NCBI RefSeq assembly: GCF_025460835.1 | Contig: NZ_JAMXAY010000024.1 | Location: 347-64,346 of the forward strand | Reading direction: 5' to 3' | Length of the DNA stretch: 64,000 bases | DNA from: Parapedobacter soli | GTDB taxonomy: Bacteria; Bacteroidota; Bacteroidia; Sphingobacteriales; Sphingobacteriaceae | In this document: positions 1 through 7,813 of the stretch, in pieces | Layout of the letters: every line of letters begins with the position of its first letter | How positions within the stretch are numbered: position 1 is the stretch's first letter | The notes under the pieces: model-generated | What the model was told of the DNA's origin: nothing | Database searches by the model: none | Seen by the model: only the letters and a program-made list of their open reading frames with translations | Translations under genes and position numbers: made by a program

Positions 1-450
1 CTTCGCGCCTTGAGGGCCAGCCGGACCGCCCTTTCCACCATCGGCGGCATATAGGGCAAAAGGTACACTCATCAGTTGCATGGTGCCCAAGTCGGTGTAA
101 CCGCCGTTGTCGACAGCCACTTCCACCTTCACAAACTGGTTAGCATCCTGCCATGGAACTTCCGCAAAAGCTCCATGGGAGGCAGAGCCTCTGCCGATCT
201 GCAAGGTGAAAAGCCCCATGGTGTTCGTCTTCACCCGGTGCTCCTCCCGGTATTGCACAACACCGTTGGCCGAACCGCCGATAATGGATATTCGAACGCC
301 GACATCCTTGTCGGCCATCACCGTCCCATCCAAGTTGCGCGCAACCGCTTGGTAGTTAATGCCCGTCAGGCCCGACTGCCCGTAAACCCCCAAGGTTACA
401 AATAGCAGGATTACAGCCGCGTAGTAGGGAAAATACCGCTTCATATACAT
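1..450 (-). CDS. Secreted surface protein with collagen-like triplets (3' end outside window)
   Basis: The frame stays open from an ATG at 450 to the window edge, giving 150 residues of a longer protein. The N-terminus (MYMKRYF or, from 444, MKRYF) leads into a hydrophobic signal peptide ending near VYGQS. Next comes the motif NYQAVARN, common at the start of mature Bacteroidota surface proteins that carry tail-like or Ig-like modules, then a beta-rich segment with MGLFTLQIG and a VPFALYAAD motif. The visible end is GPAGPQGAK, three Gly-X-Y triplets, so a collagen-like region probably begins here. It is the last gene of a leftward cluster with a T9SS cargo and a PorV-type channel, which suggests export by type IX secretion; that is inference because the C-terminus is not in view. 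Confidence 0.75.
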   Translation of the reverse strand, partial: MYMKRYFPYYAAVILLFVTLGVYGQSGLTGINYQAVARNLDGTVMADKDVGVRISIIGGSANGVVQYREEHRVKTNTMGLFTLQIGRGSASHGAFAEVPWQDANQFVKVEVAVDNGGYTDLGTMQLMSVPFALYAADGGKGGPAGPQGAK

Positions 451-478
451 GTTGTTTCTTTCTGGTTAGTCATTCGGT

Positions 479-922
479 TTACTGCTCTTCTTTCACATCG
501 CCCTGTGTGGGCGGCGTTTGTGCCGGAGACGCCTCTGCCTTCATCGTTTCAGCGGTCTCATCTGCCGATGATTCCGACGGCAACGTCTCGGCACCCGAGC
601 CTCGTGAAACCAGTGTGGTTTTCATCGTTCTCAGGGTTTCACTTTTTGGCACTGCCGGGGTGTAGTTTTCAAAAATCAGCGCCCGCAACTCCTGTGGCGA
701 ATTCGGAGAAACTTCGTGCTTGCGATTAATTGACAGCGTTTGCACCCGATTTACGGCCCCTGCATTGAACTTGATTTCCGTGTTTTTCGTGCCGTCTGCC
801 GATAAGAGTTGCCTGATACGTGCTTCTGAAACATTGCTTTCACCGGTCTGTGCATGCACCTGCATTGCCGAAACCGCCGCCAATACTGCGGTCAACATGG
901 TGTAAATTAGTTGCTTTTTCAT
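479..922 (-). CDS. Small secreted protein of unknown function
   Basis: A 147-residue protein with a clear signal peptide (MKKQLIYTMLTAVLAAVSA, cleavage near VHAQ). The mature part is hydrophilic; the last third is rich in Ser, Glu, Ala, Pro and Thr and looks disordered. I recognise no family. It lies 17 bases after the PorV-like gene and 28 bases before the collagen-like gene, all leftward, so the four genes are probably one transcription unit. Location outside the cytoplasmic membrane is inferred from the signal peptide only. Confidence 0.7.
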   Translation of the reverse strand: MKKQLIYTMLTAVLAAVSAMQVHAQTGESNVSEARIRQLLSADGTKNTEIKFNAGAVNRVQTLSINRKHEVSPNSPQELRALIFENYTPAVPKSETLRTMKTTLVSRGSGAETLPSESSADETAETMKAEASPAQTPPTQGDVKEEQ

Positions 923-939
923 ATGTTTATTGCTGTTTT

Positions 940-2106
940 TTAGTCCATATCCAATATATTCCCCGGATGGAAACTCAAGGTGAATTTCAATTCATTGCGG
1001 GCCGTAAATCGCTGTGCCATCGGGGCGAGGTAGCCGATGTCTATTTGTAAAGATCGCACACGGAAACCCACGCCCGCGGCTAAATGCTGCCGATTGCCTT
1101 TTTCAGGGTCCTCGTAAAAATACCCCGTGCGCAGGAAAAACTGCCGGTAATAACAGAACTCCAGCCCACCGGATACGGCGAACTCCGACAGCTCCTCGCG
1201 AAAGCCCCCCGGCGCATCAAAAAAAGACGTGAATAATGCCGAAGACACGCTCCGGTCGGGGTCCCGGCCTTTTTCAATCTCGGTTGTCATATTACCCTGC
1301 TCGTTTATGCGGTATTGCGGCCGCGAGGGAACCAGCAGCTTGGTGACATCCAGCAAGAGCGTTAGCCGGTTATTTGGGTCGTTATTTAAACCGTAACCAA
1401 CGCCCATCCGCAGATTCATCGGCAGAAAGCTCTCCTTCGCATTGGTGTAGTTGAGTTTTGTACCCATATTGGTCAGGTTGACACCCCACGCAAAACGCTT
1501 GCTGAAATGCCTTGAATTGACGTAGCTCTTCTCTGAGTATACGCCTAGGTCGACCGCAAACGCCCTAGCTTGGTCCATGTCCAGCCCGTTGTAGGTGCCC
1601 GAGCCGAGGTTGCTGTGTATATAGCGCGCCGTGAGCGCCATAGCGAAATGCTCGCCCAGTAAGCGCGAATAGCTCGCGTCGATGGAAATCTCGCCCGCAT
1701 TATAGCGCTGCGACAGGTTTCCTGTATCATCCCTGAAATTGATCTCGCCCATATCGAGGTATTTCACCGAAACCCCGAGCACCTCGCGCCGACTGAGCCG
1801 GTGGAAAGCGGTGAGGTAACCCAAATGCTCGTCCTTCACCAGCTGCCGCATCCATGGTGTATAGGAGAAGCTTAATCCCTTCTCGCCGGCAAAATTCAAC
1901 TTGGCCGCATTGACGAATACCGAATTGGCGTCCGCTAGGAGCCCCGTGCCTGCCTCGGCCACCCCCGTGGTCCGGGCATCCGGGCTCAACAAAAGAAAAG
2001 AGGCTCCCGTGGTGATGGTGCCGCGCCCTGTCTGGGCCATTGAAAAAACAGGAAGCAACACAACGAGCATCAGCACACATGCTGATTTGAGGAGAAGGAT
2101 ACTCAT
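940..2106 (-). CDS. porV: PorV-family outer membrane protein of the type IX secretion system (paralogue)
   Basis: A 388-residue protein with a signal peptide ending near FSMAQT and the pattern of the PorV/LptO family: LLLSPDARTTGVAEAG after the signal, ANSVFVNAAKL, SFSYTPWMRQLV, then YIHSNLGSG, followed by amphipathic beta strands to the end (NELKFTLSFHPG). Known PorV proteins are FadL-like barrels that carry T9SS cargo from the translocon to the PorU sortase complex. Here porU is not adjacent. The gene lies 17 bases after a cargo bearing a type A sorting domain and before two other secreted proteins. It may therefore be an accessory PorV paralogue dedicated to this cluster rather than the core copy; that is inference, as the rest of the genome is not visible. 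Confidence 0.85.
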   Translation of the reverse strand: MSILLLKSACVLMLVVLLPVFSMAQTGRGTITTGASFLLLSPDARTTGVAEAGTGLLADANSVFVNAAKLNFAGEKGLSFSYTPWMRQLVKDEHLGYLTAFHRLSRREVLGVSVKYLDMGEINFRDDTGNLSQRYNAGEISIDASYSRLLGEHFAMALTARYIHSNLGSGTYNGLDMDQARAFAVDLGVYSEKSYVNSRHFSKRFAWGVNLTNMGTKLNYTNAKESFLPMNLRMGVGYGLNNDPNNRLTLLLDVTKLLVPSRPQYRINEQGNMTTEIEKGRDPDRSVSSALFTSFFDAPGGFREELSEFAVSGGLEFCYYRQFFLRTGYFYEDPEKGNRQHLAAGVGFRVRSLQIDIGYLAPMAQRFTARNELKFTLSFHPGNILDMD

Positions 2107-2123
2107 GGTCGTCTCGCTTGGGA

Positions 2124-2618
2124 TTATTGGATAACTAATTTTTCCGTATAGGTCCGGTAGCCGGTCCGGATTACCAAATAATACAATCCGGAAGCGTAGT
2201 CTCTGAGGGGTAACGTATAGGTAACACGCCCCGCCAGCATTTGGCTCGTTTCGGTCCGCACGACCTGGCCAACATTATTCACGAGCATAAATACCACCCG
2301 GCCATCCTGGAGTAGATCAAACTCCAGCTTCGTAAATTCAGCAGCTGGGTTGGGATAAACGATTAAATCCGAAACAAACGGAGCCTCCGGGGCTTTGGTC
2401 GGCCCTGCCACCTCAGGTTGCTGGAATCCCTGCGTGAGCAAAAGTCCGCCAACAGTAGCTGTGGCGACTACGGGCTCGCCGATGGAGTATTGGAAAATGG
2501 TATAGCCAACCGCAGCGCTGTGACCCGCATTGGCAACAACCTGCCTGACGAGTTCCTGCGGTAAAGCGACAGCGACCCAAAACAAAAAAATCGCACAGGT
2601 AAATACTAACGATTTCAT
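2124..2618 (-). CDS. Secreted protein with T9SS type A C-terminal sorting domain
   Basis: A 164-residue protein: signal peptide 1-20 (ending VALPQ), a short module with YSIGEPVVATATVGG and LLTQGFQQPE that is widespread in Bacteroidota surface proteins, and from about residue 84 a type A sorting domain. The domain shows YPNPAAEFTKLEF, an LVNNVGQVV strand, DYASGLYYLVI, and ends in KLVIQ. Such domains direct passage through the type IX secretion system and are cleaved at the surface. Very little protein precedes the domain, so it may be a minimal cargo or a structural subunit. It is the first gene of a leftward cluster that continues into a PorV-type channel. A weak promoter-like TAGTTTCG lies upstream. 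Confidence 0.8.
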   Translation of the reverse strand: MKSLVFTCAIFLFWVAVALPQELVRQVVANAGHSAAVGYTIFQYSIGEPVVATATVGGLLLTQGFQQPEVAGPTKAPEAPFVSDLIVYPNPAAEFTKLEFDLLQDGRVVFMLVNNVGQVVRTETSQMLAGRVTYTLPLRDYASGLYYLVIRTGYRTYTEKLVIQ

Positions 2619-2758
2619 AGCGTGGTAGACGTAATTAATGACTTTACGAAACTATGAAAAATATGAATTACAATGTTAGTGTTTTAACAACTAAAATAAA
2701 ATACCCGATTTGCTCGGCTCTTTCGACCCTCACGGGCAGTAAAATGGAATCTACTTTC

Positions 2759-2959
2759 CTAGTAAATAAAAATAAAATAGATAAGGGCCATGATAATGAT
2801 TGCCACGATAACCGCGGCCCAAATCGTATTGCTGGCGGGGCGATCATTAGGCTCATTGATCGCTTCCGGTGATGGTGCCGGGTTTTCCTTATGTACCGCA
2901 TAGTTCTCTTCTGCTTCCGGCCTGCCATCCTTGTCCGTTCGGTGATTGTGCGTTTCCAT
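2759..2959 (-). CDS. Small tail-anchored membrane protein, unknown function
   Basis: A 66-residue protein: a hydrophilic, His/Asp/Glu-rich N-terminal half (METHNHRTDKDGRPEAEEN) followed by one C-terminal hydrophobic helix (IWAAVIVAIIIMALIYFIF). I chose it over the longer overlapping frame of 142 codons on the same strand because that frame is Arg/His/Lys-rich throughout with no domain-like order, whereas this one has a clean soluble-plus-anchor layout. Function unknown. It stands alone between the T9SS cluster and dnaN. Confidence 0.55.
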   Translation of the reverse strand: METHNHRTDKDGRPEAEENYAVHKENPAPSPEAINEPNDRPASNTIWAAVIVAIIIMALIYFIFIY

Positions 2960-3110
2960 AACGTAACCCTTTGATTCCAGTAGTATAACAACCCGCCGAA
3001 ACGATTGTTTGCTGACACTTCTTTACGCGCCGTTTCTACCGTGCAAATCACAATCTCATTTGTCGAATGCCAAATCTTTTCCTTATCATTGCACATTATA
3101 ATATTCGGAC

Positions 3111-4235
3111 ATGAGATTCATTGTATCTACTTCCATTTTATTAAAACAACTACAAGCCATCAGCGGAGCCTCAAGCAGTAGTACCGTACTGCCGATCTTG
3201 GAAAATTTCTTGTTTGAAATCAAGGACAATATATTGACCATCTCGGCTACCGATTTGCAAACCAGCATGGTTACCTCCCTGACTATCGAGGCCAAGGAAG
3301 AAGGACGCGTGGCCATGCCTTCCAAAATATTGATCGAGACGCTTAAGACGCTCCCCGACCAGCCAGTAGCTTTTTCTGTCGATACGGCTACCCTGGCTAT
3401 CGAAATCAGTGCTGGTGACGGTAAATACAAGCTAAGCGGCGAGAATGCCGACGATTTTCCGAAGATCCCCGTTGTTGACAATGCATCTGCGGTAACCCTA
3501 ACCGCCTCGGTACTGGCTGAAGCCATTAACAAAACGATATTTGCAGTGAGCAATGACGAGCTACGTCCAGCCATGTCGGGTGTGTTGGTACAGTTGGCGG
3601 AACAATCCGCCACCTTCGTCGCAACCGATGCCCACAAGCTCGTACGCTACCGCCGCAAAGATATCGGCACCGACAGCCCTACATCGTTGATTTTACCTAA
3701 GAAGGCACTATCGTTGTTGAAATCATCTTTGCCCATAGATGACTCTGCCGTCTCTATGGAATATAACAGCACCAATGCCTTTTTCAAGTTTGGCAACATA
3801 CACCTGATTTGCCGGCTCATCGATGAACGCTACCCCGATTATGAGGCTGTTATTCCGCAGGTCAACCCCAATAAACTGACACTCGATCGGCACATATTCC
3901 TCAACTCCTTACGCCGCGTTGTTATTTTTGCCAACAAGACCACACATCAGGTACGGCTGAAGATTTCGGGTAGCGAACTCCATATATCGGCGGAAGACCT
4001 CGATTTCTCCAACGAAGCACATGAGCGGCTGAGCTGCCAGTTTGAAGGTGAAGACATGGAAATCGGCTTCAATGCGAAGTTTTTGGTGGAGATGCTAACA
4101 AACCTCGATAGCGAGGAAGTGATTATCGAAATGAGCACCCCGAACCGGGCTGGGTTATTGATACCCGCCATATCGGAAGAAGACGAGGATATCCTGATGC
4201 TGGTCATGCCCGTCATGTTGAATAATATGGGATAA
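3111..4235 (+). CDS. dnaN: DNA polymerase III beta sliding clamp
   Basis: The 374-residue product is the ring-shaped processivity clamp that tethers DNA polymerase III to DNA; it acts as a homodimer in the cytoplasm. Three repeated clamp domains are visible: N-terminal (MRFIVSTSILLKQLQAISGA to about residue 120), central (ELRPAMSGVLVQL, ATDAHKLVRYRR) and C-terminal (ALLNNMG-type end, here VMLNNMG). The length is normal for the family. dnaA is not next to it; the predicted origin is about 27 kb to the right. It starts a rightward run with dedA five bases after its stop. Confidence 0.97.
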   Translation: MRFIVSTSILLKQLQAISGASSSSTVLPILENFLFEIKDNILTISATDLQTSMVTSLTIEAKEEGRVAMPSKILIETLKTLPDQPVAFSVDTATLAIEISAGDGKYKLSGENADDFPKIPVVDNASAVTLTASVLAEAINKTIFAVSNDELRPAMSGVLVQLAEQSATFVATDAHKLVRYRRKDIGTDSPTSLILPKKALSLLKSSLPIDDSAVSMEYNSTNAFFKFGNIHLICRLIDERYPDYEAVIPQVNPNKLTLDRHIFLNSLRRVVIFANKTTHQVRLKISGSELHISAEDLDFSNEAHERLSCQFEGEDMEIGFNAKFLVEMLTNLDSEEVIIEMSTPNRAGLLIPAISEEDEDILMLVMPVMLNNMG

Positions 4236-4240
4236 CGGCG

Positions 4241-4894
4241 TTGGACCTCCTCTATTCTCTGATTGATTTCGTTTTACATATCGACCAGCACTTGGTCGAA
4301 ATTGTCAACGAGTACCGGACGTGGACCTACCTGATCCTGTTCCTTATCATTTTTATCGAGACCGGTATCGTGGTGATGCCTTTCCTGCCCGGCGACTCCC
4401 TGCTATTTGCTGCCGGGATGCTAGCGGCCCAGCCGAATGAGCTAAACGTATGGGTCGTAATCCTTCTTTTGCTCGTGGCAGCAATTGCAGGCGACTCCCT
4501 AAACTATTCCATAGGAAAGCGGTTCGGAATGCAGGTAACCAAGTTCAAGCTTTTTGGCAAACAGATCATTAAAGATGAGCAAATCGCAAAGACGCATTCA
4601 TTTTACGAAAAGTACGGTAGCAAGACCATCGTGATTGCCCGCTTCGTGCCCATTGTCCGGACACTGGCACCATTCGTTGGCGGGATCGGAAGGATGAAAT
4701 ATGGAACTTTTTTAACCTACAACGTGGTCGGCGCATTACTGTGGGTGGTGGGTATTACGCTAGCCGGCTATTTCCTAGGGAATATCCCCCTCATCAGGGA
4801 TAACTTTTCCAAGGTGGTATTGATAATCATTGTGGTATCCATTATGCCCATCATTTTTGAAGTGATAAAAGAAAAACTCAAAAAAGAGGCATAA
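4241..4894 (+). CDS. DedA-family inner membrane protein
   Basis: A 217-residue membrane protein of the DedA/VTT superfamily, whose members act as lipid (undecaprenyl phosphate or phospholipid) transporters or flippases. Visible features are an N-terminal amphipathic stretch, the hydrophobic pair around VVMPFLPGDSLLFAAGMLAA, the conserved GDSLNYSIGKRFG, and IVIARFVPIVRTLAPFVGGIGRM, which holds the family arginines. Translation probably begins at a TTG five bases after the dnaN stop, because no ATG lies near the conserved N-terminus, so it is likely coupled to dnaN. The specific substrate is not known. Confidence 0.9.
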   Translation: MDLLYSLIDFVLHIDQHLVEIVNEYRTWTYLILFLIIFIETGIVVMPFLPGDSLLFAAGMLAAQPNELNVWVVILLLLVAAIAGDSLNYSIGKRFGMQVTKFKLFGKQIIKDEQIAKTHSFYEKYGSKTIVIARFVPIVRTLAPFVGGIGRMKYGTFLTYNVVGALLWVVGITLAGYFLGNIPLIRDNFSKVVLIIIVVSIMPIIFEVIKEKLKKEA

Positions 4895-4963
4895 GACCAG
4901 CCGATACCCAAGAAGTCCAACACGCTTTTATTGCTACCAAAAACTATTTGGTAGGAAAATTAT

Positions 4964-4971
4964 TACTTTTG
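4964..4971 (+). promoter_or_regulatory. -7 promoter box TACTTTTG for yicC
   Basis: TACTTTTG matches the Bacteroidota -7 consensus TAnnTTTG. It ends only three bases before the ATG at 4975, so the transcript would start at or next to the start codon. No good -33 TTG lies at the usual 17-23 base spacing. Confidence 0.55.
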
Positions 4972-4974
4972 CAC

Positions 4975-5850
4975 ATGATTAAATCCATGACTGGTTATGG
5001 CATCGGCACCAGAGACAACCAGAAGGTAAAGTACACCGTCGAACTCAAATCACTCAACTCGAAGTTCCTGGAGCTGAACCTACGGCTTCCAAAGGCCTTT
5101 TCAGACAAAGAACTATCGTTACGGGGCGAATGCTCACGCCTGATCGAAAGGGGCAAGGTAAGCCTTACTGTAAGCGTAGAGTACATCGACCAAGCCGCGG
5201 GGGCCGCAACCATCAATGCATCCTTGCTTAAGAACTACTACGAGCAACTGGAAACCATCGCCAACGAACTTGGTACCGAAACAAACAATCTTTTTGAACT
5301 GGCGCTCAACATGCCGGAGGTAGTAAGTCATAACGAGGATGAGGCCGACGAAGAGGAGGCCGCCCTACTCATGGGCGCTTTCCAAGATGCCGTGGTTCAA
5401 CTCAACCAATTCCGGGTTGATGAGGGTTCCGTGCTTCAACTCGATCTCGCTAAGCGCACCAGAAGCATCCAGCAACTGCTTGCCGAAGTGGAGGCAACCG
5501 AGACTGACCGTATCCCACTCATCCGCGATCGGATAGGCCAGTACCTCGAAGAAGTGGTGGGAAAGGAACAGGTAGACAAAAACCGCTTCGAACAGGAACT
5601 GATTTTCTACATCGACAAATTAGATATCACGGAAGAGAAAGTGCGCCTCCGTAGCCACTGCAACTATTTCCTACAGGCACTCGAAGATGAAAATGCAAAC
5701 GGAAAGAAACTGGGTTTCATCTCGCAGGAAATGGGACGCGAAATCAATACGCTTGGCTCTAAGGCCAACCATGCCGGTATCCAACAGGTAGTGGTACGGA
5801 TGAAGGAGGAGCTCGAAAAAATCAAGGAACAACTGCTAAACGTACTGTAA
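4975..5850 (+). CDS. yicC: YicC/YloC-family endoribonuclease
   Basis: The 291-residue product starts MIKSMTGYG, the family hallmark. I chose the ATG at 4975 because the longer frame beginning at 4948 adds residues that run across the promoter box. The YicC N domain covers about residues 1-155 and the C-terminal DUF1732 helical domain the last 85 (EQELIFYIDKLDITEEKVRL, GRKLGFI-type GKKLGFISQEMGREINTLGSKA). YicC proteins are RNases involved in small RNA and mRNA turnover. The gene is six bases upstream of gmk, a pairing seen across many bacteria, and the two are almost certainly co-transcribed. Confidence 0.93.
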   Translation: MIKSMTGYGIGTRDNQKVKYTVELKSLNSKFLELNLRLPKAFSDKELSLRGECSRLIERGKVSLTVSVEYIDQAAGAATINASLLKNYYEQLETIANELGTETNNLFELALNMPEVVSHNEDEADEEEAALLMGAFQDAVVQLNQFRVDEGSVLQLDLAKRTRSIQQLLAEVEATETDRIPLIRDRIGQYLEEVVGKEQVDKNRFEQELIFYIDKLDITEEKVRLRSHCNYFLQALEDENANGKKLGFISQEMGREINTLGSKANHAGIQQVVVRMKEELEKIKEQLLNVL

Positions 5851-5855
5851 CCCGC

Positions 5856-6428
5856 ATGGAAGGTAAACTCATAATTTTTTCTGCCCCCTCCGGTGCTGGT
5901 AAAACCACCATCGTAAAATACCTGCTGGGTAAGCATCCCGATAAAATCTCTTTTTCCATTTCGGCAAGCACACGGCAAGCCCGCGAAGGTGAAGTGGATG
6001 GTAAGGACTATTACTTCATCTCCAAAGAGGATTTCCTACACCGGATTGCCAAAAAAGAATTCATCGAATTTGAGGAAGTCTACTCAGGCACTTTTTACGG
6101 CACATTGCGGTCAGAGGTACACCGGATATGGGCTATGGGTAAACAGGTTATCTTCGACATCGACGTAGAGGGCGGTCTTCATCTGAAGCGGAAGTTCAAC
6201 GAACGGGCGCTGGCCATATTCGTTCAGCCACCCTCGTTAGACGTGCTTGCACAGCGCCTGCGCGGCCGCGGAACCGACAGCGAGGAAAAACTGCATGAGC
6301 GCATTGTGAAGGCGGAGAAGGAGCTGGCTTATGCCGAACGGTTTGACGTCATCCTACAAAACGACGACCTAGAAAAAGCGTGCTTAGATGCCGAAAAGCT
6401 ATTGCTTGATTTTCTCAACGAATCATAA
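5856..6428 (+). CDS. gmk: Guanylate kinase
   Basis: The 190-residue enzyme phosphorylates GMP to GDP with ATP, an essential cytoplasmic step in GTP and dGTP supply. The P-loop is at the N-terminus (FSAPSGAGKTTI), followed by the GMP-binding segment (SASTRQAREGEVDGKDYYF and EFIEFEEVYSGTFYGT) and DIDVEGGLHLK; the lid holds RLRGRGTDSEEKLHER. Length is normal. It sits between yicC (five-base gap) and nadD (11-base gap) in one rightward operon. Confidence 0.97.
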   Translation: MEGKLIIFSAPSGAGKTTIVKYLLGKHPDKISFSISASTRQAREGEVDGKDYYFISKEDFLHRIAKKEFIEFEEVYSGTFYGTLRSEVHRIWAMGKQVIFDIDVEGGLHLKRKFNERALAIFVQPPSLDVLAQRLRGRGTDSEEKLHERIVKAEKELAYAERFDVILQNDDLEKACLDAEKLLLDFLNES

Positions 6429-6439
6429 ATAAGACGTGT

Positions 6440-7018
6440 ATGCGACACATCGGTTTGTTTTTCGGATCATTCAATCCCATCCACACCGGCCACCTCATCA
6501 TCGCCAACTACATGGCCAACTACACGGAGCTGGACGAAGTATGGCTGGTGGTAACACCGCATAACCCACTGAAAAAAAAAGACTCGCTGATCAATCAATA
6601 CGACCGGTTGGAAATGGTAAACCTCGCCATTGAACAGGCTCCCAACATCCGCAGCAGCACCATCGAGTTTTCCCTGCCACAACCTTCCTACACCATCGAT
6701 ACGCTCACTTACTTACGCGAAAAATACCCCAACGACACGTTTGTTCTCATTATGGGATCAGATAACCTAATCTCGCTCCCTAAGTGGAAAAATTATGAGC
6801 TCATCCTTCGGGACTACCATATCCTGGTGTATCCGCGGCCGGATTACCAAGGACCCACCGAGTTGTCGGAGCACCCCTCTATCACAGTCACGGACACGCC
6901 TTTAATGGAGTTTTCGTCCACCTTCATTCGCAATGCTGTGAAGCAAGGCAAAGACATACGCTACTTCGTGCCTGATAGTGTAAAGGCATTCATTGAAAGC
7001 AAGGGGTTGTATAGGTAA
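6440..7018 (+). CDS. nadD: Nicotinate-nucleotide adenylyltransferase
   Basis: The 192-residue enzyme adenylates nicotinic acid mononucleotide to deamido-NAD in NAD synthesis. The nucleotidyltransferase signature GSFNPIHTGHL is near the N-terminus and the family end motif (SSTFIRNAVKQGKDIRYFVPDSV) near the C-terminus. It completes the yicC-gmk-nadD unit. Its stop codon directly abuts the stop codon of the convergent kduD, with no base between. NAD synthesis genes nadA and nadB lie 23 kb away around the predicted origin. Confidence 0.95.
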   Translation: MRHIGLFFGSFNPIHTGHLIIANYMANYTELDEVWLVVTPHNPLKKKDSLINQYDRLEMVNLAIEQAPNIRSSTIEFSLPQPSYTIDTLTYLREKYPNDTFVLIMGSDNLISLPKWKNYELILRDYHILVYPRPDYQGPTELSEHPSITVTDTPLMEFSSTFIRNAVKQGKDIRYFVPDSVKAFIESKGLYR

Positions 7019-7780
7019 CTACCTCGCCATCCAGCCACCATCCACAGTCAACACCGTTCCGTGTACATAGTTAGCTGCCTCAGATGCCAGGAACACCGCA
7101 GGGCCTTTAAAGTCGTCGGGCTGGCCCCAGCGACCGGCAGGAATACGCTCCAAAATCGCGCGGCTCCGGTCCGGATCGTTCCGCAGTGCTTCCGTATTGT
7201 CCGTAGCGATATAACCCGGAGCTATCGCATTTACATTTACGCCTTTTGAGGCCCATTCGTTTGCAAAGGCTTTGGTAAGCTGCCCAATGGCTCCTTTGGA
7301 TGCGGCATAGCCCGGTACATTGATACCGCCTTGAAAGGTAAGCAATGATGCCGTGAATATGATTTTTCCGCTGCCACGGGCTATCATGTCTTTACCGATT
7401 TCGCGGGTAAGGATAAACTGTGCATTCTGGTTGATCTCAATAACCTGGTCCCAATACTCATCGGGGTGGTCGGCGGCGGGCTTACGCAAGATAGTGCCCG
7501 CATTGTTAAATAAAATATCTATCTGGGTATGGTCGGCCTTCACCTGCTCAATAAATGCGTAAAGGGATTTCCTGTTGTTGAAATCAGCTTGGTATGCATA
7601 AAAGCGGCGGCCAGTAGCTTCCACGGCGGTGGCTACGTCGCTTCCTTGTAACTCCAGCGAAGCCGATACCCCGACTACATCCGCTCCAGCTTCTGCCAGT
7701 GCCTCTGCAATCGCTTTACCGATACCTCTCTTGCAGCCGGTCACCAACGCCACCTTCCCTGTCAAATCGAATCTATTCAT
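7019..7780 (-). CDS. kduD: 2-dehydro-3-deoxy-D-gluconate 5-dehydrogenase (SDR family)
   Basis: A 253-residue short-chain dehydrogenase. KduD reduces 2,5-diketo-3-deoxygluconate to KDG in the breakdown of pectin and other uronates. Visible are the NAD(P)-binding TGCKRGIGKAIAE, NNAG, the catalytic Ser (FTASLL) and YAASK, and a C-terminal NYVHGTVLTVDGGWMAR typical of KduD. I chose the ATG at 7780 (MNRFDLTGKV); the open frame extends to 7813 but those residues precede the conserved start. It is the last gene of the kduI-DUF4861-kduD operon, which supports the specific assignment over a generic SDR. Confidence 0.9.
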   Translation of the reverse strand: MNRFDLTGKVALVTGCKRGIGKAIAEALAEAGADVVGVSASLELQGSDVATAVEATGRRFYAYQADFNNRKSLYAFIEQVKADHTQIDILFNNAGTILRKPAADHPDEYWDQVIEINQNAQFILTREIGKDMIARGSGKIIFTASLLTFQGGINVPGYAASKGAIGQLTKAFANEWASKGVNVNAIAPGYIATDNTEALRNDPDRSRAILERIPAGRWGQPDDFKGPAVFLASEAANYVHGTVLTVDGGWMAR

Positions 7781-7813
7781 TGTCATTCTTATGAATCTAG
7801 TTAGATGATACAA

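Noticed and set aside
2668-3096. 142-codon minus-strand frame
   Set aside because: Overlaps the better 66-codon membrane gene in another frame; basic, low-complexity composition, no domain layout.
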